Positions 25,243 through 35,605 of a DNA stretch of 38,386 nt are shown piece after piece. The stretch is from positions 1-38,386 of the forward strand of contig NZ_SMAH01000019.1 of NCBI RefSeq assembly GCF_004342625.1. Direction: 5' to 3'. Position 1 is the stretch's first letter. Each line of letters starts with the position of its first letter. Source of the stretch: Tepidimonas ignava (GTDB taxonomy: Bacteria > Pseudomonadota > Gammaproteobacteria > Burkholderiales > Burkholderiaceae_C). The notes beneath the pieces are model-generated. The model searched no databases. It worked only from the letters and a program-made list of their open reading frames with translations, and was not told the DNA's origin. Both the position numbers and the translations under genes were made by a program.

Positions 25243-26565
25243 ATGACCAGCATCGAATTGGCCGCGTGGTCGTTTCCGGTCCTGCTGGGGCTGATCTTCA
25301 TCCGGGTGCCGATTGGCCTGGCGATGGCCTTGTGCGGCGTCGTGGGGGCATATTTCATCTACGGCAGCCCGGCGCCGCTGCTCAACCAGCTCAAGCACGC
25401 CACGTACACGACGTTTGCCAACTACAACCTGTCGGTGGTGCCGCTGTTTTTGTTGATGGGGCAGTTCGCCGCGCTGGGTGGGCTGTCGCGCTCGCTGTTC
25501 AAAGCGGCTGAAGCCTGGATCGGGCACTGGCGCGGCGGGGTGGCCATGGCCGCCGTGGGCGCCTGCGCGGGGTTTGGGGCCATTTGCGGCTCGTCGCTGG
25601 CCACCGCCGCGACGATGGGCCAGGTGGCGTTGCCCGAGCTGCGCCGTGCCGGCTACAGCGGGGCGCTGTCCACCGCGTGCCTGGCCGCCGGCGGAACGCT
25701 GGGCATCCTGATCCCACCGTCGGTGGTGCTGGTCATCTACGCCATCCTGACCGAACAAAACATCGCCAAGCTGTTTTTGGCCGCGTTCATTCCGGGCATT
25801 CTGGCCGCCATCGGCTACATCATCGTCGTTTCGATTTACGTGCGGCTCAAGCCTGACAGCGCTGGCCGCATGGAGCCGGTCCCGATGGCCGAACGCTGGC
25901 GCGCGCTGGTCAACACGTGGCCCGTGATCGTGATTTTTTTGGCCGTGGTGGGCGGCATCTACAGCGGCATTTTCACGCCCACCGAGGGCGCTGCGGTGGG
26001 CGCGTTTGGCACGGGGCTGGCCGCGTGGCTGTCGGGTGGGTTGACCTTCAAGTCGCTGCGCGAGTCGGTGTACGGCACGGCCATCGCCACCGGCATGATT
26101 TTCATGATCGTGCTGGGCGCGGGGTTGTACAACACGTTTTTGGCGCTGTCGCAACTGCCGCAGGAGCTGGCGCAGTGGGTCATCGGGCTGGGCCTGAGCC
26201 CGTGGGTGGTGCTGACCATCATCCTGGTGCTGTACCTGCTGCTGGGCTGCGTGATGGACTCGCTGTCGATGATCCTGCTGACCATCCCGATCTTTTTCCC
26301 GATGATCATGGGCTTGGACTTCGGCCTGCCGCCGGACGAAAAGGCCATCTGGTTTGGCATCTTGGTGCTGATCGTGGTCGAGGTCGGGTTGATCACGCCA
26401 CCGGTGGGCATGAACCTGTTCGTCATCAACAACCTGGCGCGTGGCGTGCCCATCTCCCACACCTACCGGGGGGTGGCGCCGTTTGTCGTCAGCGACCTGG
26501 TGCGCACGGCCATCCTGGCGGCGTTTCCGGCCATCACGTTGTTTGCGCTGCGGTTGACATCCTGA
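25243..26565 (+). CDS. TRAP transporter large permease subunit (DctM family)
   Basis: The 440-residue polytopic protein is the substrate-translocating subunit of the TRAP system and belongs to the ion transporter superfamily. The family block GSSLATAATMGQVALPEL (about 123-140) with RRAGYSGALSTACLAAGGTLGILIPPS marks the first hairpin region. FTPTEGAAVGAFG and the C-terminal VGLITPPVGMNLFVIN mark the second. At least ten hydrophobic helices are visible. It starts one base after the dctQ stop. Transport is expected to be sodium-coupled uptake of the acid bound by DctP. Confidence 0.95.
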   Translation: MTSIELAAWSFPVLLGLIFIRVPIGLAMALCGVVGAYFIYGSPAPLLNQLKHATYTTFANYNLSVVPLFLLMGQFAALGGLSRSLFKAAEAWIGHWRGGVAMAAVGACAGFGAICGSSLATAATMGQVALPELRRAGYSGALSTACLAAGGTLGILIPPSVVLVIYAILTEQNIAKLFLAAFIPGILAAIGYIIVVSIYVRLKPDSAGRMEPVPMAERWRALVNTWPVIVIFLAVVGGIYSGIFTPTEGAAVGAFGTGLAAWLSGGLTFKSLRESVYGTAIATGMIFMIVLGAGLYNTFLALSQLPQELAQWVIGLGLSPWVVLTIILVLYLLLGCVMDSLSMILLTIPIFFPMIMGLDFGLPPDEKAIWFGILVLIVVEVGLITPPVGMNLFVINNLARGVPISHTYRGVAPFVVSDLVRTAILAAFPAITLFALRLTS

Positions 26566-26595
26566 CACCTTGCGCTGGAAGTGAGGGGAGGTGCT

Positions 26596-27534
26596 ATGTC
26601 GGCATCGTCACAAACGTCCAGTCCACCGCCGCGTCGCGTGGGCCTGATGGGCCTGGGCGAGGTGGGGACCATCTTCGCCCGTGGGCTGGCCCAGCAGGGG
26701 CTGGCGTGGGTGGGGGGCTGGGATGCCAAGCTCGCTGCGGGTCACCCCGAGGCCGAAGCCGTGCGCGCCCGCGCCACGCAGGCCGGGGCCGTGGTGTGCG
26801 CCGACCCGGCCGCGCTGTGCGCCGAGGCGCAGCTCGTCATCAGCGCCGTCACGGCGGCCAACACGCTGGCGGCGGCCGAGCAACTGGCGGCGCACCTGCG
26901 GCCAGGCACGTGGGTGCTGGACCTCAATTCGGCCTCGCCCGGCACCAAGCAGCAGGCCGCCGCCGCCGTCGAGGCGGCCGGGGGGCGCTACGTCGAAGCG
27001 GGTGTGATGACCTCGGTGCCGCCCTATGGGATGCGGGTGCCGATGCTGCTGGGCGGTCCGCACGCAGCGGCGTTGGCGCCCGTGTTGCAGGGCTGGGGCA
27101 TGCAGGTGCAGGTGGCCAGCGACCGCTACGGCGTGGCCAGCGCCACCAAAATGTGCCGCAGCATCCTCATCAAGGGGCTGGAGGCCCTGGTCATCGAAAG
27201 CTACGCCGCAGCGCGGCACTACGGTGTCGAGGACGCGATGTTGGCCACGCTGCGTGAGACGTTCCCTGGCATCGACTGGGAAGCGCAGGGCAGCTACTTT
27301 TTCCAGCGCGTGGCACAGCACGGGCGTCGCCGCGCCGAGGAAATGCGCGAGGTTGCACGCACCGTGGCCGAGGCGGGCTTCGAGCCGACGATGGCGCGTG
27401 CCATCGCCGTCAAGGATGACTGGATGGCCGACCAACGCGCCGCTTCGCCGCTGGCCCCGCTGCCCCCCGCGGCGCCGTGGCGCGCGTGGGCCGATGCGCT
27501 GTTGGCGGCGCGGCAGCACACACCCAGCGGGTGA
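26596..27534 (+). CDS. NAD(P)-binding dehydrogenase with DUF1932 C-terminal domain
   Basis: The 312-residue protein resembles beta-hydroxyacid/6-phosphogluconate dehydrogenases. An N-terminal Rossmann fold carries GLMGLGEVG (about 17-25). A helical domain of the DUF1932 type follows (about 190-270, SATKMCRSILIKGLEAL), in which the Lys is the likely catalytic one. ATG 26596 has GGGGAGG just upstream; a GTG 15 bases earlier is rejected. It starts 30 bases after dctM, probably in the same transcript, and is convergent with the LysR gene (14-base gap). DUF1932 dehydrogenases appear near aromatic clusters, but no substrate is known to me. Confidence 0.8.
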   Translation: MSASSQTSSPPPRRVGLMGLGEVGTIFARGLAQQGLAWVGGWDAKLAAGHPEAEAVRARATQAGAVVCADPAALCAEAQLVISAVTAANTLAAAEQLAAHLRPGTWVLDLNSASPGTKQQAAAAVEAAGGRYVEAGVMTSVPPYGMRVPMLLGGPHAAALAPVLQGWGMQVQVASDRYGVASATKMCRSILIKGLEALVIESYAAARHYGVEDAMLATLRETFPGIDWEAQGSYFFQRVAQHGRRRAEEMREVARTVAEAGFEPTMARAIAVKDDWMADQRAASPLAPLPPAAPWRAWADALLAARQHTPSG

Positions 27535-27548
27535 CGGGAGCGCCGTCG

Positions 27549-28526
27549 TCAGCCTGGGCACTGCGCGGGCGGCGCCGGTGTCGCTCCGGCGGCAGGGTCC
27601 GGGGGCGATGACGGTACCCGTGGCGCCCCGTAGCGCTGGGCGCACAGCGTGCGGATCAGGTCGGCGGTGGCTTGCTGGGTCAGCGTGGCGGGGCGGCGGT
27701 CGCTGCTGGCCAACATCACGTGCGCGTGCAGCTCGGGCTGCGTCAGCGGGCGCGCGACCAGTTCCGACGCGTGGGGCGAAGTGGCCACCGCGTGCGGCGA
27801 CAACACCGCCACCCCAACGCCGTCGGCGACCAGCTCCAGGATCGCCGCCACCCCGTCGATCTCCAGCTCCACCCGCGGCTTGAGCCCCAACGTGGCCAGC
27901 GCGGCTTCGACCTGCACGCGCAGCGCGTTGGGCCGGCTTGGGATGATCAGCGGCAGCGCCGCCACCTCGTGCAAGGCGATGGGCAGCGGAGGGTCCTCGG
28001 GCAGGCCGGGCGCGCGCCGCTGCACCAGCGCCAGCGGCTCGTCAAACAGCGGCTGCAGCGTGATGTCGGGCAGCCCCGGCGGGTTGTAGGCCAGCACCAG
28101 GTCCAGGTGGCCCTGCGTGAGCGCGTCCAGCATCGCCACGGTCAACCCTTCGCTGATCGACAGCGTGGCTTGCGGCAGGGCACGGCGAAACGCACGCGTC
28201 AAGGGCACCGCCAGCGTGCGCGCCAGGCTGGGCGGCAGCCCAATGGCCACCCGCCCGGCCAGCGCCCCGCGCACGCGGCCCAGCTCCTCGCGCGCGCGCT
28301 GCACCTGGTGCAGGATGCCGCGCGCATGCGCCAGCAGCACCTTGCCGGCTTCGGTCGGGATGGCGCCACGGCCGTTGCGCACCAGCAGGTGCTGGCGCAG
28401 CTCCACCTCCAGCGCGCGGATTTGGCGGCTCAGCGCCGGCTGCACCACGCCCAGGGCGTGGGCGGCGCGGGTGAAGCTGCCCAGTTCGGCCACGCGTACG
28501 AAATATTCCAGTTGCTTGAGGTCCAT
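27549..28526 (-). CDS. LysR-family regulator of the protocatechuate cluster
   Basis: The 325-residue LysR regulator has the N-terminal HTH (MDLKQLEYFVRVAELGSFTRAAHALGVVQPALSRQIR region) and a two-lobed effector domain. The C-terminus ends in a Pro/Ala-rich tail of about 25 residues. The start at 28526 is the standard LysR N-terminus; the longer open frame upstream is antisense to the next gene. It is divergent across 165 bases from the ModA-like gene and the lig operon, so it very likely activates them in response to protocatechuate or a ring-cleavage product. A TAGC-A-GCTA repeat (near 28634) lies in the gap as a possible binding site. Confidence 0.9.
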   Translation of the reverse strand: MDLKQLEYFVRVAELGSFTRAAHALGVVQPALSRQIRALEVELRQHLLVRNGRGAIPTEAGKVLLAHARGILHQVQRAREELGRVRGALAGRVAIGLPPSLARTLAVPLTRAFRRALPQATLSISEGLTVAMLDALTQGHLDLVLAYNPPGLPDITLQPLFDEPLALVQRRAPGLPEDPPLPIALHEVAALPLIIPSRPNALRVQVEAALATLGLKPRVELEIDGVAAILELVADGVGVAVLSPHAVATSPHASELVARPLTQPELHAHVMLASSDRRPATLTQQATADLIRTLCAQRYGAPRVPSSPPDPAAGATPAPPAQCPG

Positions 28527-28678
28527 GGTGGGGACGGCAGGTTGGGAAGCGCCGGCGCTGCGCTTCGGCGCAGCCTGGGCCGAGCGCCCCTGCCATTGTA
28601 GGACGGCCCAGACTGAGGCATTACCGCGCGTGATAGCAGCTAGTGCAGCGATGCCGACCCGGCAGCGAGCCCCCTCGG

Positions 28679-28684
28679 CACAAT
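28679..28684 (+). promoter_or_regulatory. Candidate -10 element giving a leaderless transcript
   Basis: CACAAT lies exactly 7 bases before ATG 28692, with no Shine-Dalgarno sequence in between. A transcript starting 7 bases after this -10 would begin at the ATG itself. No good -35 is present, as expected for a LysR-activated promoter. Confidence 0.4.
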
Positions 28685-28691
28685 CGACGCC

Positions 28692-29417
28692 ATGCACACC
28701 CCAACCGACCACGACGGCACGTCCGCCACCGTGACCCTGCGCGGCATCTCCTCGATGGCCACGCGCCTGGTGCTGGCCGACTTGGCCCAGGCCTGGCAGG
28801 CCGCCGGGGGCGTGCCGCTCATGATCGAGTCGGTCGGCGGGGTCGACGCCGCGCGCCGCGTGGCCGCGGGCGAGGCGTTCGACCTGGTGTTTTTGGCCCG
28901 TGATGCGCTGCAAACGCTGGCGCAGCAAGGGCATGTGCAGGGTGACAGCATCGTGGACTTGGTGCGCTCGCCGGTGGCGGTGGCCGTGCCGCTGGGGGCG
29001 CCCCAGCCAGACATCACCAGCGCCGCGGCGCTGCGGGCAGCGGTGCTGGCGGCGCCGCGCATCGGCGTGTCCACCGGCCCCAGCGGCCAGGCGCTGCAGC
29101 GGCTGTTCGACGACTGGGGGCTGGGCGAGCACGTGCGCCAGCGCCTCGTCGTGCCGCCACCGGGGGTGCCGGTGGGCAGCCTGGTGGCGTCGGGCGAGGT
29201 TGACCTGGGGTTCCAGCAGCTCAGCGAGCTGATCCACATCCCCGGCATCCAGCGGGTTGGCACCCTGCCGCCCGAGCTGGGGTTGGTGACCGTGTTTGCC
29301 GGCGCGGTGGCGTGCCGCAGCCCCCACGACGACAGCGCACGCCGCGTGTTGGCCTTCATGGCGTCCCCCGTGGCCGACGAGGCCAAGCGTCGCCAAGGGA
29401 TGGAGCCAGCCCGATGA
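28692..29417 (+). CDS. ModA-like substrate-binding-domain protein without signal peptide
   Basis: The 241-residue protein resembles the extracellular solute-binding family of ModA/SBP_bac_11 type. Visible features are a variant opening SSMATRLVLADLAQAW, the GGVDAARRVAAGEAFDLVFLA block, then GVSTGPSGQALQRLF and VASGEVDLGFQQLSEL. It has no signal peptide or lipobox: the N-terminus is polar (HTPTDHDGTSATV), so it should be cytoplasmic. No ABC permease lies nearby. It opens the lig operon, 67 bases before ligJ, where Comamonas carries pmdU or pmdK. A cytosolic binding protein or an unusual enzyme (for example the missing oxalomesaconate isomerase) is possible; neither is shown. Confidence 0.75.
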   Translation: MHTPTDHDGTSATVTLRGISSMATRLVLADLAQAWQAAGGVPLMIESVGGVDAARRVAAGEAFDLVFLARDALQTLAQQGHVQGDSIVDLVRSPVAVAVPLGAPQPDITSAAALRAAVLAAPRIGVSTGPSGQALQRLFDDWGLGEHVRQRLVVPPPGVPVGSLVASGEVDLGFQQLSELIHIPGIQRVGTLPPELGLVTVFAGAVACRSPHDDSARRVLAFMASPVADEAKRRQGMEPAR

Positions 29418-29484
29418 TGTCCCCTGCGTTGGCCACCACCACGAGCGCGCGGCCCCCCATCGACCCAGCCCCTCGGAGCACCGC

Positions 29485-30525
29485 ATGAGACCCCCCCTCG
29501 TCATCGACGTCCACGGCCACTACACCACCGCGCCCAAGGCGCTGGAAGCATGGCGCAACCGCCAGATCGCCGGCCTCAACGACCCGGCCCAGACGCCGTC
29601 GCCAAGCGAGTTGCGCATCAGCGACGACGAGATCCGCGAGTCGATCGAGACCAACCAGCTCGCCAAGATGCGCGAGCGCGGTGGTGACCTGACCATCTTC
29701 AGCCCGCGCGCCAGCTTCATGGCGCACCACATCGGCGACTTCAACACCTCGGCCACCTGGGCCGCGATCTGCAACGAGCTGGTCTACCGCGTCACGCAAC
29801 TGTTTCCCGACCATTTCGTTGGCGCGGCGATGCTGCCGCAGTCGCCGGGGGTGGATCCGCGCACCTGCATCCCCGAGCTGCGCAAGTGCATCGAGCAGTA
29901 CGGCTTCGTCGGCATCAACCTCAACCCTGACCCCTCGGGTGGGCACTGGCGCGAGCCGCCGCTGACCGACCGCTGGTGGTACCCGATCTACGAGGTCATG
30001 GTCGAGTACGACATCCCCGCCATGGTGCACGTCAGCACCTCGTGCAACGCGTGCTTTCACACCACCGGCGCGCACTACATCAACGCCGACACCACGGCGT
30101 TCATGCAGTTGATCCAGGGCGATCTGTTCAAGGACTTCCCGACGCTGCGCTTCATCATCCCGCACGGGGGCGGCGCCGCGCCGTACCACTGGGGGCGCTA
30201 CCGCGGGCTGGCGCAGGAGCTCAAAAAGCCGCCGTTGCAGCAACACCTGCTGGGCAACGTGTTTTTCGACACCTGCGTGTACCACCAGCCGGGCATCGAT
30301 TTGCTGACCAAGGTCGTGCCGGTGGACAACATCCTGTTCGCCAGCGAGATGATCGGCGCGGTGCGCGGCATCGACCCCGAAACCGGCCACCACTACGACG
30401 ACACCAAGCGCTACGTGCTGGCCACGCCGCACCTGGACGAGGCGGCCCGCCGCAAGGTGTTCGAGACCAACGCGCGGCGGGTCTTCCCGCGCCTGGACGC
30501 CAAGCTCAAGGCGCGCGGCCTGTGA
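29485..30525 (+). CDS. ligJ: 4-oxalomesaconate hydratase (LigJ/PmdE type)
   Basis: The 346-residue amidohydrolase-superfamily enzyme adds water to oxalomesaconate, giving 4-carboxy-4-hydroxy-2-oxoadipate. Zinc ligands known for Sphingobium LigJ (H6, H8, H178, E284) align with H10 and H12 (DVHGHYTTAP), H182 (AMVHVSTS) and E288 (LFASEMIGA), all with an offset of four. IPHGGGAAPYHWGR is also typical. GGAG lies 7 bases before ATG 29485. The length matches the family (about 341). It begins the conserved order hydratase-aldolase-lactonase-A-B-C of the Comamonas pmd operon. The hydratase is unrelated in fold to GalB of Pseudomonas. Confidence 0.93.
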   Translation: MRPPLVIDVHGHYTTAPKALEAWRNRQIAGLNDPAQTPSPSELRISDDEIRESIETNQLAKMRERGGDLTIFSPRASFMAHHIGDFNTSATWAAICNELVYRVTQLFPDHFVGAAMLPQSPGVDPRTCIPELRKCIEQYGFVGINLNPDPSGGHWREPPLTDRWWYPIYEVMVEYDIPAMVHVSTSCNACFHTTGAHYINADTTAFMQLIQGDLFKDFPTLRFIIPHGGGAAPYHWGRYRGLAQELKKPPLQQHLLGNVFFDTCVYHQPGIDLLTKVVPVDNILFASEMIGAVRGIDPETGHHYDDTKRYVLATPHLDEAARRKVFETNARRVFPRLDAKLKARGL

Positions 30526-30555
30526 CCCACCCCCACTGACGCAGGAGGACTCCCG

Positions 30556-31242
30556 ATGCACTACGAACTCGGTGTCGTGTACCGCCGCATTGAGCGCGCG
30601 CCGCGCGACGTCGCCGACGCGCTGGCCGCCTTTGGCAGCGCCACCGTGCACGAAGCCATGGGCCGTGTCGGCCTGATGAAGCCCTACATGCGACCCATTT
30701 ACCCGGGCGCGCAGGTGTCGGGCACCGCCGTCACGGTGCTGCTGCACCCGGGCGACAACTGGATGATGCACGTCGTGGCCGAGCAAATCCAGCCCGGCGA
30801 CGTGGTCGTGGCCGCCATCAGTGCCGAGTGCTGCGACGGCTACTTCGGCGACCTGCTGGCCACCAGCTTTCAGGCGCGCGGCGCGCGCGCGCTGGTCATC
30901 GACGCCGGCGTGCGCGACGTCAAAACGCTGACCGAGATGGGCTTTCCCGTGTGGAGCAAGTGCATCAGCGCCAAAGGCACGATCAAGGCCACACTGGGCT
31001 CGGTCAACATCCCGGTGCTGTGCGCGGGCGCCCTGGTGCACCCTGGCGACGTGATCGTGGCCGACGACGACGGCGTGGTGGTGGTGCCGCGCGACAAGGC
31101 CGCGGCCACGCTGGAGGCCGCCCGCAAGCGCGAAGCCAACGAAGCCGCCAAGCGCGCCAAGCTGGCCGCTGGCGTGCTGGGGTTGGACATGTACGACATG
31201 CGCCCGGCGCTGGCCCAGGCGGGCCTGCGCTACATCGACTGA
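30556..31242 (+). CDS. ligK: 4-carboxy-4-hydroxy-2-oxoadipate aldolase (LigK/PmdF)
   Basis: The 228-residue RraA-fold aldolase cleaves 4-carboxy-4-hydroxy-2-oxoadipate to pyruvate and oxaloacetate, the last step of protocatechuate 4,5-cleavage. Active-site residues match Pseudomonas HMG/CHA aldolase in spacing: D99 (FGDLLA), R120 and D121 (AGVRDVKTL), the last a metal ligand. GDVVVAAIS and the C-terminal helical arm, used for hexamer packing, are present. AGGAGG precedes the ATG. It lies 30 bases after ligJ and 17 before ligI, inside the operon. Confidence 0.94.
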   Translation: MHYELGVVYRRIERAPRDVADALAAFGSATVHEAMGRVGLMKPYMRPIYPGAQVSGTAVTVLLHPGDNWMMHVVAEQIQPGDVVVAAISAECCDGYFGDLLATSFQARGARALVIDAGVRDVKTLTEMGFPVWSKCISAKGTIKATLGSVNIPVLCAGALVHPGDVIVADDDGVVVVPRDKAAATLEAARKREANEAAKRAKLAAGVLGLDMYDMRPALAQAGLRYID

Positions 31243-31259
31243 AGCGGGGGAGGGTTGCG

Positions 31260-32213
31260 ATGGACCGACCCACCACCGGTGGCTTTGTCAAAACGCCCGG
31301 CTGGCTCGACTGGTACGAGGGGCCGAGCCAGCCGCACTTTCAGTTGCCCCCTGGCGCCGTGGACGCCCACTGCCACGTCTTTGGCCCGGGCGAGCGTTTC
31401 CCCTACGCGCCCGAGCGCAAATACACCCCCTGCGACGCCAGCAAGGAGCAGCTCTTTGCGCTGCGTGACCACCTGGGGTTTGCGCGCAACGTCATCGTGC
31501 AAGCCACCTGCCACGGCGCCGACAACCGCGCGTTGGTGGACGCCTGCGTGGCCAGCGGCGGGCGCGCGCGTGGCGTGGCCACCGTGCGGCGCAGCGTCAC
31601 CGACGCCGAACTGCAAGCGCTGCACAGCGCCGGCGTGCGCGGTGTGCGCTTCAATTTTGTCAAGCGCCTGGTGGACTTCACGCCCAAGGACGAGCTGCTG
31701 GAGATCGCCCAGCGCATCGCGCCGCTGGGCTGGCACGTCGTGGTGTACTTCGAGGCACAGGACCTGCCCGAGCTGTGGGACTTTTTCACCGCGCTGCCCA
31801 CCGTCGTGGTGGTCGATCACATGGGCCGCCCGGACGTGCGCAAGCCGCTGGATGGCCCCGAGTTTGGCCTGTTCGTGCGGCTGTTGCGCGAACACCCCAA
31901 CATCTGGACCAAGGTCAGCTGCCCCGAGCGACTGTCCGTGTCCGGTCCGCCAGCGCTGCCTGGGCGCTGCGGCCCCAACCAACCGCCCTACGCGGACGTG
32001 ATCCCGTTTGCCCGCCACCTGGTGCAGACCTTCCCCGACCGCGTGCTGTGGGGCACCGACTGGCCGCACCCCAACCTCAAGGACCACATGCCCGACGACG
32101 GGCTGCTGGTGGACGTCATCCCGCACATCGCACCCACGCCCGAGCTGCAGCGCAAGCTGCTCGTGGACAACCCCATGCGCCTGTACTGGCCCGACGAGGT
32201 TCAAGGAGGCTGA
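31260..32213 (+). CDS. ligI: 2-pyrone-4,6-dicarboxylate lactonase (LigI/PmdD)
   Basis: The 317-residue amidohydrolase-superfamily enzyme opens 2-pyrone-4,6-dicarboxylate to 4-oxalomesaconate, and needs no metal in characterised members. H37 and H39 (DAHCHVFGPG) and the catalytic D267 (GTDWPHPN) are visible. FNFVKRLVDF, DHMGRPD and KVSCPERLS match LigI substrate loops. ATG 31260 is chosen because GGGGAGGG lies just upstream and homology begins at MDRPTTGGFVKTPGW. A longer open frame into ligK is not used. It ends 4 bases before ligA. Confidence 0.95.
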   Translation: MDRPTTGGFVKTPGWLDWYEGPSQPHFQLPPGAVDAHCHVFGPGERFPYAPERKYTPCDASKEQLFALRDHLGFARNVIVQATCHGADNRALVDACVASGGRARGVATVRRSVTDAELQALHSAGVRGVRFNFVKRLVDFTPKDELLEIAQRIAPLGWHVVVYFEAQDLPELWDFFTALPTVVVVDHMGRPDVRKPLDGPEFGLFVRLLREHPNIWTKVSCPERLSVSGPPALPGRCGPNQPPYADVIPFARHLVQTFPDRVLWGTDWPHPNLKDHMPDDGLLVDVIPHIAPTPELQRKLLVDNPMRLYWPDEVQGG

Positions 32214-32217
32214 TCCC

Positions 32218-34518
<2,301 letters not shown>

Positions 34519-34534
34519 CGCCGCGGGGCCAGCC

Positions 34535-35605
34535 ATGGGTCCGTCCATGCCCCCCGCCGCCCCCGTCACCTGGCCGCTGCTCAAGGCGCCGCCCACCCCG
34601 CTGCCGCAGCGGCGGTTGGGGCCGTTCAGCGTTTCGGCCATCGGGCTGGGCTGCATGAACATCTGCCACGCCTACGGCGAGCCAGTGCCCGAGGCCGACG
34701 CCGCGCGGCTGCTGCTGGCGGCGCTGGACGCCGGCGTGACGCACTTCGACACCGCCGCCCTGTACGGCTTTGGCGTGTCGGAGACGCTGCTGGGCAAATA
34801 CCTGGGGGTGCACCGCGACCGCTTCGTGCTGGCCAGCAAATGCGGCATGACCGGCGTGGACCTGCGCGGCGACGGCAAGCGGGTGCGTGTGATCGATGGG
34901 CGGCCGGCCACCCTCAAGGCCACCTGCGACGAAGCGCTGCAGCGCCTGCGCACCGACGTCATCGACCTGTACTACCTGCACCGCTGGGACAAACGCGTGC
35001 CGATCGAAGACAGCGTCGGTGCCCTGGCCGACTTGGTGCGCGCGGGCAAGGTTCGCGCCATCGGGTTGAGCGAAGTGTCGGCGGCGACGCTGCGGCGCGC
35101 CCATGCGGTGCATCCGATTGCCGCCGTGCAGTCGGAGTATTCGCTGTGGACGCGCAACCCCGAAATCGCCGTGCTGGACGCCTGCCGCGAGCTGGGGGTG
35201 GCGTTCGTGGCGTTCAGCCCGCTGGGCCGCGGCGTGTTCACCAGCAGCCCTCCCGACCCCCAGGCGTTGCACGCGCAAGACATCCGCCGCGCGATGCCGC
35301 GCTTCGCCCCCGAGCACTGGCCGCGCAACCTGGCCCTGCGCGCGCGGTTGGTGGCCTTGGCCGAGGCGGTGGGCTGCACGCCGGCGCAGCTGGCGCTGGC
35401 GTGGGTGCTGACGCGCGGTGAGCACGTGCACGCGCTGCCCGGCACCACCCGTGTGACGCACCTGCTCGAAGACCTGGGCGCGCTCAACGTGCGGCCGGGG
35501 GCGGACGTGCTGGCCCAGCTGGATGCTGTCTTTGCCCCCGGCGCGCCCAGCGGCGCCCGCTACAACGCGCAGGGCGAAGACGAGGTGGACACCGAGCGTT
35601 TTTAG
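34535..35605 (+). CDS. Aldo/keto reductase
   Basis: The 356-residue NADPH-dependent oxidoreductase has the AKR barrel and catalytic tetrad: D72 (HFDTAALYG), Y77, K102 (ASKCG) and H149 (YYLHRWD). FSPLGRGVF and LPGTTRVTHLLEDL are the cofactor-binding regions of the YajO/PdxI-like group. It is 16 bases after ligC, probably cotranscribed. Its role in protocatechuate breakdown is unclear; it may reduce aromatic aldehydes such as vanillin-type precursors or detoxify aldehydes. ATG 34535 or 34547 may be the start. Its stop overlaps the stop of the convergent LysR gene by 3 bases. Confidence 0.85.
   Translation: MGPSMPPAAPVTWPLLKAPPTPLPQRRLGPFSVSAIGLGCMNICHAYGEPVPEADAARLLLAALDAGVTHFDTAALYGFGVSETLLGKYLGVHRDRFVLASKCGMTGVDLRGDGKRVRVIDGRPATLKATCDEALQRLRTDVIDLYYLHRWDKRVPIEDSVGALADLVRAGKVRAIGLSEVSAATLRRAHAVHPIAAVQSEYSLWTRNPEIAVLDACRELGVAFVAFSPLGRGVFTSSPPDPQALHAQDIRRAMPRFAPEHWPRNLALRARLVALAEAVGCTPAQLALAWVLTRGEHVHALPGTTRVTHLLEDLGALNVRPGADVLAQLDAVFAPGAPSGARYNAQGEDEVDTERF

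Noticed and set aside
28670-29417. A periplasmic molybdate-binding ModA with an ABC transporter
   Set aside because: There is no signal peptide, no ModB/ModC gene nearby, and the operon context is protocatechuate cleavage.
30828-31259. An N-terminal extension of LigI overlapping ligK
   Set aside because: The overlap is out of frame with a clear aldolase gene, and a strong SD precedes ATG 31260.
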